A DNA stretch of 64,000 bases from Cyanobacteria bacterium FACHB-63. Lineage in GTDB: Bacteria > Cyanobacteriota > Cyanobacteriia > Leptolyngbyales > Leptolyngbyaceae. Under the pieces are notes generated by a model that worked only from the letters and a program-made list of their open reading frames with translations, did no database searches and was not told where the DNA came from. Position numbers and translations under genes: made by a program. The stretch covers positions 62,001 through 126,000 of the forward strand of contig JACJNX010000060.1 in the NCBI GenBank assembly GCA_014695255.1, read 5' to 3'. The first letter of the stretch is position 1. Each line of letters starts with the position of its first letter. This document shows, in pieces, positions 29,610 to 37,437 of this stretch.

Positions 29610-30434
29610 ATGAATCGATTTTCTTTAAAGGTATGGATTGATGGAGCGGGCTATCCGATCGTTTGTCTACATGGACATCCGGGATCGGGTCGCAGTATGA
29701 GCGTATTTACTCAACATTTATCAAAACGGTTTCAAACGATCGCGCCTGACCTACGCGGTTATGGTCAGTCAAAAACTCGCGCCAATTTTGTCATGCTCGA
29801 TCACTTAGATGATCTGCAAGGAGTGCTGGAGCAGTACGGCATTGATTGTGCCTTAATCCTCGGCTGGTCGCTCGGTGGAATTGTTGCGCTAGAACTTGCC
29901 GCCCGATTCCCAGAAAAAGTGAGCGGCTTGATTCTCGTTGCTACTTCTGCGCGACCCTGGGGAAATCATCCTCGAATTAGCTTACAGGACAATCTCTATA
30001 CTGGGATCGCTGCCTTGTTAAATGTGATTAAACCTGGATGGCGCTGGAATATTGACACTTTTGCAAAGCGATCACTCTTTCGTCACCTGATTCAGCAACA
30101 CACCCCTGCAACCTACCAGTACATCGCGAGTGATGCGGTCTACGCTTTTCTAAATACCTCAGTCGCAGCAAATCGAGCGCTGAATGCAGCACTAAGCGAA
30201 GGATATTATCGAGTGCAAAACTTTGAAAAGATTACCTGTCCGGTGCTGATGCTAGCTGGAGAGCACGATCGCCACATTACCGCAGCATCAAGTCTTGAAA
30301 CCGCAAAACATTTGGCGAACTGTGAATGTAAAGTCTATTCCGACACAGCGCATCTGCTGCCGTGGGAAATTCCAAATCAGATTCTAACGGATATTGATCA
30401 ATGGCTTGATCGACATCCCGAAGTGTGTCAGTAA
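29610..30434 (+). CDS. Alpha/beta hydrolase
   Basis: A 274-aa soluble alpha/beta-fold hydrolase. The oxyanion motif is LHGHPGSG. The nucleophile Ser lies in GWSLGG, the acid probably in GEHDRHI, and the catalytic His in DTAHLLPWE. The cap region is about residues 120-195. The substrate (ester, lactone or other) is not predictable. ATG at 29610, 8 bases after TTAGGGG. A 36-bp palindrome begins right at the stop codon and ends the transcript. Confidence 0.85.
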   Translation: MNRFSLKVWIDGAGYPIVCLHGHPGSGRSMSVFTQHLSKRFQTIAPDLRGYGQSKTRANFVMLDHLDDLQGVLEQYGIDCALILGWSLGGIVALELAARFPEKVSGLILVATSARPWGNHPRISLQDNLYTGIAALLNVIKPGWRWNIDTFAKRSLFRHLIQQHTPATYQYIASDAVYAFLNTSVAANRALNAALSEGYYRVQNFEKITCPVLMLAGEHDRHITAASSLETAKHLANCECKVYSDTAHLLPWEIPNQILTDIDQWLDRHPEVCQ

Positions 30435-30470
30435 TGGGAGAGACGCGATAGTACTATCGCGTCTCTCCCA
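30435..30470. terminator. 36-bp perfect palindrome between convergent genes
   Basis: A perfect palindrome, TGGGAGAGACGCGATAGT and its complement, starts at the base after the hydrolase stop. It lies 14 bases from the end of the DUF1816 gene, so it can terminate both. A shorter palindrome with the same AGAGACGCGAT core lies at 35860-35887. Confidence 0.8.
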
Positions 30471-30484
30471 AGCACTTTGCAAGC

Positions 30485-30766
30485 TTAATACTGGCCGCTC
30501 AAAACACCGGACATCTTGTCAAACCCCACATCCGCCTTCTCATCATAAATTGTGAGATTCGAGGGCTTACAGCGTTTGATCGTGATTTTGATGTTGGTAG
30601 CGCCTTCACGCTCCAAATCTTCGAGATAGCCCGATTGGTGACTTTGAGCCATTTTCTTGTTGGGAAAAGGGCCAAAATAGTAGACGCATCGGGGGCTATC
30701 AGTCGTGACCTCAACCCACCAAGCAAGACCGATCGAGCTAAGAAAACTTGTCAAGAGTTCATTCAT
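30485..30766 (-). CDS. DUF1816 family protein
   Basis: A 93-aa soluble protein. The family core WWVEVTTDSPRCVYYFGPF, SGYLEDLEREGATNIKITIKRCKP and LTIYDE matches DUF1816, a cyanobacteria-specific family related to the CpcD linker-type fold of phycobilisomes. A phycobilisome role is suggested by that relation only. It ends at the shared palindrome with the hydrolase gene. Confidence 0.85.
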   Translation of the reverse strand: MNELLTSFLSSIGLAWWVEVTTDSPRCVYYFGPFPNKKMAQSHQSGYLEDLEREGATNIKITIKRCKPSNLTIYDEKADVGFDKMSGVLSGQY

Positions 30767-30922
30767 AAGCTAGCTAATTCAATCAAAGAACGACCTGCGA
30801 ATCGCAGCGAACATCGTCAGAGGGGAAAGCTACCAGTGCATCAGATTCAATCTTGCAACAGAATGCTGGGAGATTGTTGTGCTTGATGCTCCAAATCGGA
30901 GTTCAAGTCCCTTTATACTCCG

Positions 30923-32629
30923 TCACACTTGATTTTTCAATCCGATCGATGTCTTAAATCCATCGAGATGAATGGTGTTCTCCCAGCGTTGACGGTAGAT
31001 CTCATAGAGTGCCATTCCTGCTGCAACTGAGGCATTGAGGCTAGGCGTAGTGCCCTGTAGTGGAATTGAAACCAGTACATCACACCCGCGCTGCGTCATC
31101 AATCCTAAACCTTCCCCTTCTGCGCCAACAACCAACACCGAGGCTTTAGCAAATTTGACGGTATGAACCGGCTGGCTTGATTCGGAAGCTGTGCCATAAA
31201 TCCAGAATCCAGCCGCCTTGAGTTCTTCCAACGCACGAGCCAGGTTGACTACTCTAGCTACGGGAAGCTTTTCGATCGCGCCTGCTGCCACTTTCATCAC
31301 CGTTGAAGTTACGCCCACCGCACGACGCTGCGGAATCACGATTCCCTGTGCTCCCAACGCTTCAGCCGTTCGGATAATTGCACCTAAGTTGTGGGGGTCA
31401 GTAATGCTATCTGCAACTACGATCACAGGCTGATCGGTTGCAGCTTTCGCACGAACAATCAAGTCACCAAGATCAGTGTACTCATAAGCTGCGATTTGTG
31501 CTGCGATCCCCTGATGATTTGCACCATAGGTTAGCTGATCTAGTCGTTTTGGTGTCACTTCATCGATGACTGTTCCGTTTGCTTTCGCTTGATTCAGCAA
31601 TGAAAGATAGCGGGGATCGTAGTGAAGCTTTTCTGTGATCCAGATGCGATTGAGCGATCGTTCTCCTTGCAGCGCACTTAACACCGGATGACGACCATAG
31701 ATCAGATCGGGAGCTTCATTGCTTTCAAACGGCTCATCATGCGATACAAAATGCTGCGGGATGTCATCACGGGCTTGATCGGCTAAATAGTCAGGCTTGC
31801 TGGGAGCAAAGCTATCGCGCTTCTCAAATCTCGCATTGCCGCCATTCCGAGGACGATCGAACTTCCGCTCTCCATTAAATTCGCCTTTCGGACGATCGAA
31901 ACTGCGTCTTTCACCGTTTGGACGATCGAAATTCCGCTCTCTTCGTTCTCCGTTGAATTCGCCTTTTGGACGATCGAAACTGCGTCTTTCACCGTTTGGA
32001 CGATCAAAGCTCCGTTCTCTTCCAGTGAATTCGCCTTTTGGACGATCGAAACTGCGTTTTTCACCGTTTGGACGATCGAAGTTCCGCTCTCTTCGTTCTC
32101 CGTTGAATTCACCTCTCGGACGATCAAAGCTACGTTTCTCACCGTTCGGACGATCAAAGTTCCGCTCTCTTCCAGTGAATTCGCCTTTTGGACGATCGAA
32201 ACTGCGTCTTTCACCGCTGGGGCGATCGAAGTTCCGCTCTCTTCGTTCTCCGTTGAATTCGCCTCTCGGACGCTCAGAATCCCGTCCACGTTGCTCTCCA
32301 CTGAAATCAGGATGATCGCGCTTCTCAAATCGTCGATCGTCGTTTCTGGGGCGATCAAAACTTCTTTCTTTGCGTTCGTAGCGTTTTTCACCGCTTGAGT
32401 CTGAGCGACCCCGATTGGAGCCGTCAGCACTCGAATTGCGCTGATCTCGATCCCCGTCGAAATTGCGGTCGCGCTTTTCAAATCGTCGATCGTCGTTTCT
32501 AGGGCGATCAAAGCTTCCCTCGCTGTTGCGTTTGGGAGCGCCTGGTTTTTTGAAATTGGGTTTTTTACCGCCAAAGTCACGATTTGACCGACCCTGTGAG
32601 CCAGCGTTGCGTTTATTCGGAGTAGCCAT
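30923..32629 (-). CDS. rlmB: 23S rRNA 2'-O-methyltransferase RlmB with long repetitive N-terminal tail
   Basis: A SPOUT-class enzyme that 2'-O-methylates a guanosine in the 23S rRNA peptidyl-transferase region. The catalytic part starts at about residue 308 ([13 protein letters not shown]). It has the L30e-like substrate domain and the three knot motifs: [26 protein letters not shown] and [22 protein letters not shown]. Residues 1-307 are disordered, rich in Arg, Asp, Gly, Asn, Phe and Glu. Between about 110 and 265 they are built from repeated [13 protein letters not shown] and RNFDRPNGE units. It follows mrnC (91 bases). The family is normally about 240-280 aa; long tails occur in cyanobacteria, but this one is extreme. 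Confidence 0.93.
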   Translation of the reverse strand: MATPNKRNAGSQGRSNRDFGGKKPNFKKPGAPKRNSEGSFDRPRNDDRRFEKRDRNFDGDRDQRNSSADGSNRGRSDSSGEKRYERKERSFDRPRNDDRRFEKRDHPDFSGEQRGRDSERPRGEFNGERRERNFDRPSGERRSFDRPKGEFTGRERNFDRPNGEKRSFDRPRGEFNGERRERNFDRPNGEKRSFDRPKGEFTGRERSFDRPNGERRSFDRPKGEFNGERRERNFDRPNGERRSFDRPKGEFNGERKFDRPRNGGNARFEKRDSFAPSKPDYLADQARDDIPQHFVSHDEPFESNEAPDLIYGRHPVLSALQGERSLNRIWITEKLHYDPRYLSLLNQAKANGTVIDEVTPKRLDQLTYGANHQGIAAQIAAYEYTDLGDLIVRAKAATDQPVIVVADSITDPHNLGAIIRTAEALGAQGIVIPQRRAVGVTSTVMKVAAGAIEKLPVARVVNLARALEELKAAGFWIYGTASESSQPVHTVKFAKASVLVVGAEGEGLGLMTQRGCDVLVSIPLQGTTPSLNASVAAGMALYEIYRQRWENTIHLDGFKTSIGLKNQV

Positions 32630-32720
32630 AGTAATTTAATCCTGGTTGAAGAGGCAGAAGGAACAGGCAAAGAGACAACAAAGAAAAGCGATCGTGTCAG
32701 ATCTCGCTTTTTCTAATTTT

Positions 32721-33143
32721 TTACTTAAGGTTGAGAAACCCTAACAATTCAAACAAGCGGGCTGGGTCAGTCAAGTACAGATAGCCAATCAGGGCTTCTA
32801 GGCTGGTGGCGTTTTGGTAAATTTCTGGGTCAAGTCGTTTTGGGCGATTTACAGCAGCATTGCGTCCCCGCTTGAGAAACTCATGTTCAGACTCGCTTAA
32901 ATGGGGCATGAGCGATCGCAGGTGCAAGGCTTGGGTTTCTGCCCTCACGTTCGACACAACTTGTTGATGATAGACTTCAGAACGCTTCGGTGGCAACAGA
33001 CAACGCCTCCGAATATACAGTTCGTAAACTGCGTCGCCTAAATACGCATACGCAGCCGGAGATAGTCGCTGGATCTCAGACACCGATGGCGTAGGCAAGC
33101 CCGTAGATAATTCTAGAAACCCTAACTCATTCGGTGAGATCAC
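32721..33143 (-). CDS. mrnC: Mini-ribonuclease III
   Basis: A 140-aa RNase III-like protein without the double-stranded-RNA-binding domain. In Bacillus this enzyme trims 23S rRNA ends. RNase III signature residues are visible: AYLGDAVYELYIRRR (Asp/Glu of the metal site) and ATSLEALIGYLYL (downstream Glu). The start is a GTG at 33143 preceded by GGAAAAG. It lies just upstream of rlmB, an arrangement also known in Firmicutes, consistent with a 23S rRNA maturation operon. Confidence 0.9.
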   Translation of the reverse strand: MISPNELGFLELSTGLPTPSVSEIQRLSPAAYAYLGDAVYELYIRRRCLLPPKRSEVYHQQVVSNVRAETQALHLRSLMPHLSESEHEFLKRGRNAAVNRPKRLDPEIYQNATSLEALIGYLYLTDPARLFELLGFLNLK

Positions 33144-33245
33144 ATCTTTTCCGACTCCGTAAGACGCTTTTTTATCGTAACAGACGACGAAAAAAACCGA
33201 CTATCCAACCATTTGGACAGCGGTTCTTTTCTGAAATGGGGCGAC

Positions 33246-33617
33246 TTAGGCAGATTGCACGTTCTCGATCGCGGTTTCCACGGACGGTTGCAGCGCCAAA
33301 AATTGCTCTAAGCGAACAAGCTTGACCGTCTGTGTGACTCGCGCATTGGTCACAATCTGTAAGGTTCCCGATGCCTGCTGCGCTTTTTTGGCGACTTGCA
33401 CCAAAGCACCCAGACCGGAACTATCAACAAAGTCGATTTTAGACAAATCTAAAATGACATTTTTAGGACCATCTTCGACGCATTTTGTCAGCACCTTCCG
33501 GAAGGTTGGTTCAGAAAAAGCATCAAGTTGCCCTACGAGGCGAAAGAGTTGGTATGTATTGTCCCTAACTTCGCGTGTGCCTCGAAGACTGACTGTCAGG
33601 GTTAGTTGCTCAGGAAT
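33246..33617 (-). CDS. STAS-domain anti-sigma-factor-antagonist-like protein, apparent ATT start
   Basis: A 123-aa single STAS domain. LDLSKIDFVDSSGLGALVQV holds the phosphorylatable Ser region, and ARVTQTVKLVRLEQFL is the C-terminal helix. Such proteins are switched by Ser kinases/phosphatases in partner-switch signalling. The first ATG/GTG/TTG in frame is a GTG at 33494, which would cut off 41 residues that clearly belong to the fold (LTLTVSLRGTREVRDN, LFRLVGQLDAFSEPTFRKV). A stop closes the frame just upstream, and the only place left is an ATT at 33617, 5 bases after GGAGG. It lies 71 bases downstream of carA on the same strand. Confidence 0.82.
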   Translation of the reverse strand: MPEQLTLTVSLRGTREVRDNTYQLFRLVGQLDAFSEPTFRKVLTKCVEDGPKNVILDLSKIDFVDSSGLGALVQVAKKAQQASGTLQIVTNARVTQTVKLVRLEQFLALQPSVETAIENVQSA

Positions 33618-33622
33618 AGCCC

Positions 33623-33627
33623 CCTCC
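33623..33627 (-). promoter_or_regulatory. Shine-Dalgarno that fixes the ATT start of the STAS gene
   Basis: GGAGG, in a longer GGAGGGGG run, lies 5 bases before the ATT at 33617-33615. The in-frame TAG immediately upstream rules out any earlier start. Ideal spacing and strength are consistent with an AUU initiation codon. Confidence 0.65.
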
Positions 33628-33688
33628 TACCGCGTTTAAACTTTAATTTAATTCGACGCTCCAGTATACACCGTTGCAGCAATATTTT

Positions 33689-34840
33689 CTATTGCCTGAT
33701 TTCCGATTGCTTATGTTCGCGCATCGATCGCACAAAATTTTCAAATAGGTAATCCGCATCGTGTGGTCCAGGACTCGCCTCCGGATGATACTGCACTGAG
33801 AACATCGGCAGCGTTTTATGCCGTAATCCGGCGACGGTGCGATCGTTGAGATTCAGGTGGGTGATTTCGATCAAGGCATCCGGGAGCGAATCGGCAGCGA
33901 GCGCAAAACCGTGATTCTGGCTGGTGATTTCGATTTGCTGAGTGAGACCGCAGGGTTGATTCAAGCCGCGATGCCCAAACTTGAGCTTAAAGGTTTCGGC
34001 ACCCAGCGATAATCCAAGAATCTGATGTCCCATACAAATCCCGAAAACGGGCTTCTCAGCCTTCAAAAGCGCTTTTGTGGTTTCGATGCCCTCGGTGACA
34101 GCAGCCGGGTCGCCCGGTCCATTCGAGAGAAAGATTCCGTCTGGATTATGTTTAAGAATTTCTTCAGGCGGAGTGTTGACCGGAACAACGATCACGCGAC
34201 AGCCATAACTCGCAAGCCGACGCAGGATATTGCGCTTGATGCCGAAATCGATCGCAACCACAGTCATTGGGTCTTCAAGGTTCGGAGCAGTGGGGCTAAA
34301 TTCCCAAATCGTTTCTGTTTTTTCTGACCATTCATAAACTTTGGTTGTACTCACTTCTTTGACGAGGTTTAATCCTGCCATGCTCGGTGCGTTCTGCACT
34401 TGTTCGAGCAGTTCACTCGGATCGAGCACTTCGGTTGAGATTGCGCCATTCATCGCACCCGCCGATCGTAGCTTTCGCGTTAGGGCACGAGTATCGATCC
34501 CGTAGATCCCTAGTAAATGATGCTGTTTGAGATAGTCGGGCAGAGATTGCGTCGATCGCCAGTTGCTCGGACGTTCGCAAATATTTCGGGCAATCACGCC
34601 CCGGACGTGCGGCACGTCGGACTCTTCATCTTCGGGATTTACGCCCGTATTACCAAGTTCTGGATAAGTAAATGTCACAATCTGACCCCGATAGCTTGGA
34701 TCAGTCATGACTTCTTGATAACCCGTCATCCCGGTATTGAATACGACTTCTCCGATCGTGGTTCCCGTTGCACCGAACGAGTAACCCTGATAAGTTGTGC
34801 CATCAGCTAGCACAAGTAGCGCAGGTTGAGCAGAGGACAT
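33689..34840 (-). CDS. carA: Carbamoyl-phosphate synthase small subunit
   Basis: The glutaminase subunit of carbamoyl-phosphate synthetase, which feeds ammonia to CarB for arginine and pyrimidine synthesis. In the 383-aa protein the N-terminal domain has [15 protein letters not shown]. The class I amidotransferase domain has the catalytic Cys in [11 protein letters not shown], the oxyanion SNGPGDP and the His/Glu of [12 protein letters not shown]. The ATG at 34840 is preferred over the upstream TTG. carB is not in the window. The STAS gene follows on the same strand. Confidence 0.96.
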   Translation of the reverse strand: MSSAQPALLVLADGTTYQGYSFGATGTTIGEVVFNTGMTGYQEVMTDPSYRGQIVTFTYPELGNTGVNPEDEESDVPHVRGVIARNICERPSNWRSTQSLPDYLKQHHLLGIYGIDTRALTRKLRSAGAMNGAISTEVLDPSELLEQVQNAPSMAGLNLVKEVSTTKVYEWSEKTETIWEFSPTAPNLEDPMTVVAIDFGIKRNILRRLASYGCRVIVVPVNTPPEEILKHNPDGIFLSNGPGDPAAVTEGIETTKALLKAEKPVFGICMGHQILGLSLGAETFKLKFGHRGLNQPCGLTQQIEITSQNHGFALAADSLPDALIEITHLNLNDRTVAGLRHKTLPMFSVQYHPEASPGPHDADYLFENFVRSMREHKQSEIRQ

Positions 34841-34971
34841 AAACACAGTCAATTACAAAGATCTCATCATTATTATCACGTCTGTTGCAGGTTGCAAGAG
34901 GTCTCTAAGCTTTTGCACAGAATTCTAGGGAACTCTAAGACGGTCAGGATTGAGTCCTTGGAATTCTCAGT

Positions 34972-35808
34972 ATGCTCAGAGTTAGCGTTTGGGTTGGGTC
35001 GGCGATCGTGTTCGTGGCGATTGCAGCAGGGTGTAGTCAGGAGCGATCGACACAGCTAGTTTCTCCACAGGTTTCGTCTTCTCCGGTTCCAGCGGTCGCG
35101 ACTCCCGTGGCAAAGCCGACTGAAGATTTTTATCAAACGGCGATTGATCGAGCGGCGAGTGCCCGCACGATTAGTCAATCGGCGCAGTCTTCAGAGGATT
35201 GGCAACTGGTTGCGAGTCAGTGGAAGAGTGCGATCGCAGCGCTTAAACAAGTGCCGAAATCTGATCCAAACCGCAAGCGAGCCAATCAAAAACGATCTGA
35301 ATTTCAGCAAGCCCTTTCAAGAGCGGAAGATCGAGCGGCACGCACCGGAGAAGAAAAAATCGTCGCGCAAGATCCTGGCATTCGGATCGATCGCGCAATT
35401 TCAGCCGAGGAATTAAGCGCGATCGCGGCTCAAAAAGAACAAGGGATTCGAGTTCCAATTAAGTATCGCAAGAATCGTATTCCTGTAATTGATGTGATTT
35501 TTAACGGCAATCAACCCTATGAAATGATGGTTGATACGGGGGCATCCGCGACGATGATCACGGCGGAAATGGCGCGGCGATTGGGAGTTAGAGTTGTGGG
35601 TGACGCTCAGGCGATGACCGCAGCAGGGGTGACGACGGTAAAAGTTGCGGTGGTGCAGTCGATGACCGTTGCAGGGAGTACGATTCGCGAGGTTCCGGTG
35701 TCGATCGGCCCTTTGGATGTGGGGTTATTGGGGCATGATTTTTTTGGCAATTGCGATATTTCGATTAGCCGGGATCACGTCGAATTTCGGCAATGTAATG
35801 TGTTGTGA
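34972..35808 (+). CDS. Lipoprotein with retropepsin-like aspartic protease domain
   Basis: A 278-aa envelope protein. The N-terminal signal has a lipobox (AIAAGC, Cys at about residue 21), so it is lipid-anchored. A Ser/Pro/Ala-rich linker and a helical region (about residues 50-145, TPR-like charge pattern) follow. From about residue 155 comes a single-lobe aspartic protease domain with the catalytic VDTGASATMI and the later LLGHDFFGNCDI. Single lobes must dimerise to work. Similar clan AA proteins occur across cyanobacteria; substrates are unknown. ATG at 34972. Confidence 0.85.
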   Translation: MLRVSVWVGSAIVFVAIAAGCSQERSTQLVSPQVSSSPVPAVATPVAKPTEDFYQTAIDRAASARTISQSAQSSEDWQLVASQWKSAIAALKQVPKSDPNRKRANQKRSEFQQALSRAEDRAARTGEEKIVAQDPGIRIDRAISAEELSAIAAQKEQGIRVPIKYRKNRIPVIDVIFNGNQPYEMMVDTGASATMITAEMARRLGVRVVGDAQAMTAAGVTTVKVAVVQSMTVAGSTIREVPVSIGPLDVGLLGHDFFGNCDISISRDHVEFRQCNVL

Positions 35809-35859
35809 TGCCGATTGGGGTGGGTGTTTCACCTTGATCGATCGTCGTCGGGATTGTGG

Positions 35860-35887
35860 GTAGAGACGCGATTAATCGCGTCTCTAC
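35860..35887. terminator. 28-bp perfect palindrome between convergent genes
   Basis: A perfect palindrome with the half-site GTAGAGACGCGATT lies 51 bases after the protease stop and 15 bases from the manC end. It shares the AGAGACGCGAT core and position type (convergent gap) with the 36-bp palindrome at 30435-30470. It is probably a bidirectional terminator and a dispersed repeat. Confidence 0.75.
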
Positions 35888-35902
35888 ATTTATTTGGATT
35901 TT

Positions 35903-36964
35903 TTACAATAAATCCTGAAATTCCGATCGCGCCTGAATCGTTTTCAACACCGACTTAATTTCTTGCGTTCGGTCTTTCTTCACAATCAATGTCACCTTGC
36001 CATCGCGAACGATTACCGTATCTTCTAAACCGATCGTCACGACCACTTCATCATCATCTGAGGTATAAATGATCGCGCCACTGGTATCCAGCCCGACGTG
36101 CTGCCCTAATTCCACATTTGGATTGTCAGACTTCATTAAACGCTCGATCGCTCCCCAGTCGCCCAAATCATCCCAGCTAAAGCGCACCGGCAGCACACAA
36201 GCACGATCGGTCTTTTCCATCACCGCGTAATCGATGCTGAGTTTAGGAACAGTTGAATACGCTTCGATGCCTTTCTCTTCTAATAATTGAATGATTTCTG
36301 GAGCGTGTTTGTGCAGTTGGTCAAGCATCACTTTTGCTTGGAACACAAACATCCCGCCATTCCAGCTAAACCGTCCGCTGCTGACGAATTCTTCTGCGGT
36401 TTCGCGATCGGGCTTTTCTGTGAAGCGATCGACTCGATAAGCGGGATAGTCGTCGTACACCCCAGTCTTTTCACCCTGCTCGATGTAGCCATATCCCGTT
36501 GCTGCATGAGTTGGCGCAATTCCTAAAGTAACGATCGCCGCATTTTGTACCGCCGCATCTGTCGCAGCTTTTAGCGTCGCTTCAAAAATGTCTTGTTCTG
36601 CAATCCAGTGATCGGCTGGAAAAAATCCAGTTACGACATCTTCACCGTAGCGCTTTGCAACCTTGATCGTGCTCCAGGCAACTGCCGGAGCTGTATCACG
36701 TCCCTCTGGCTCTACCAAAATGTTTTCGATCGGCAAATCGGGAAGCTGTTCACGCACCCCATCGGCTAAATGTGAAGCTGTCACGACCCAAAGATTGCCC
36801 CAACCGCCTGCGGTCGAGAGTAAGCGATCGGCGGTGGTTTGTAGAAGGCTGCGTCCGCTGCCATCTAGACAGAGAAACTGTTTCGGACGGCTTTTGCGGC
36901 TGAGAGGCCAAAAGCGCTCACCTTTTCCGCCAGCAAGAATAATCGGAACAAGAGATGGGGTCAT
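35903..36964 (-). CDS. manC: Mannose-1-phosphate guanylyltransferase
   Basis: A 353-aa nucleotidyltransferase making GDP-mannose for polysaccharides and glycoconjugates. The N-terminal IILAGGKGERFWPLSRKSRPKQF is the pyrophosphorylase signature with catalytic Lys. FFPADHWI, GYGYIEQGE, RFTEKPD and WNGGMFVF follow in family order. The isomerase domain of bifunctional ManC/AlgA proteins is absent, so it is the single-function short form. Monocistronic, ATG at 36964. Confidence 0.93.
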   Translation of the reverse strand: MTPSLVPIILAGGKGERFWPLSRKSRPKQFLCLDGSGRSLLQTTADRLLSTAGGWGNLWVVTASHLADGVREQLPDLPIENILVEPEGRDTAPAVAWSTIKVAKRYGEDVVTGFFPADHWIAEQDIFEATLKAATDAAVQNAAIVTLGIAPTHAATGYGYIEQGEKTGVYDDYPAYRVDRFTEKPDRETAEEFVSSGRFSWNGGMFVFQAKVMLDQLHKHAPEIIQLLEEKGIEAYSTVPKLSIDYAVMEKTDRACVLPVRFSWDDLGDWGAIERLMKSDNPNVELGQHVGLDTSGAIIYTSDDDEVVVTIGLEDTVIVRDGKVTLIVKKDRTQEIKSVLKTIQARSEFQDLL

Positions 36965-37437
36965 AGCGGGTCACACAATTGGGGTTAGAACAACGCTCAG
37001 ATTTTAATCAATTCACGACTATTCGTATATTGCTGATTGCTATCTTTGCGGACTCTTCTCATTCTTCCCCGATCGATTTAGCTGGATCAGCAACATTTGA
37101 AATTTATCGGGTGAATCGGGCAGCTTGACTAACTCTGAGAACGATCCTTCGGTGAGCAGATGCGAAGGATGCGGTTTTCTCTAACACCAAATCGTGCAAT
37201 TTTGATAGACAACACTAGCCGAATGTCGAAAGGGGAGTGTAGAATTCCCTGGAATGACCCAAGCCTGGTTGCTCAGGATTTCATCTACCGAGTGATAATT
37301 CAAGTGGGAATTAATTTACTTAGTTTGGCAGGAGAGAATATCTCCAAAAGCTGAAGGAAATTAGAAACTTTCTGGCTACGATAACGACAGGCAGCTTGGT
37401 AGAGCATTTGAGCGAAGTTTTTTGAGGTGTGAACGGA
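36965..37437. other. Gene-free gap between manC and the LCP gene
   Basis: This is a divergent gap of 473 bases. No convincing coding frame is seen; a 64-codon plus-strand frame from 37160 has no family-like sequence. A terminator-shaped hairpin at 37144-37177 is described separately. Both promoters must lie here, but no consensus element stands out. Confidence 0.5.
37144..37177 (+). terminator. Orphan terminator-like hairpin
   Basis: ATCCTTCG (37144-37151) pairs with CGAAGGAT (37163-37170) over an 11-base loop and is followed by GCGGTTTTCT. No plus-strand gene lies upstream, so it would end either a small RNA or an LCP-gene leader. Confidence 0.4.

Noticed and set aside
30767-30922. tRNA-like GTTCAAGTCC sequence between DUF1816 and rlmB
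   Set aside because: The flanking bases do not form a T-stem, and no anticodon arm or acceptor stem can be folded.
31783-32670. Long alternative-frame ORFs (295 codons minus, 172 codons plus) over the rlmB tail
   Set aside because: They exist only because the repeated codon pattern of the RlmB tail keeps the other frames open. Their translations are simple repeats, and the true frame continues into the SPOUT domain.
33322-33639. 105-codon plus-strand ORF across the STAS gene
   Set aside because: Antisense shadow of the STAS domain; the minus-strand translation is clearly a known fold.
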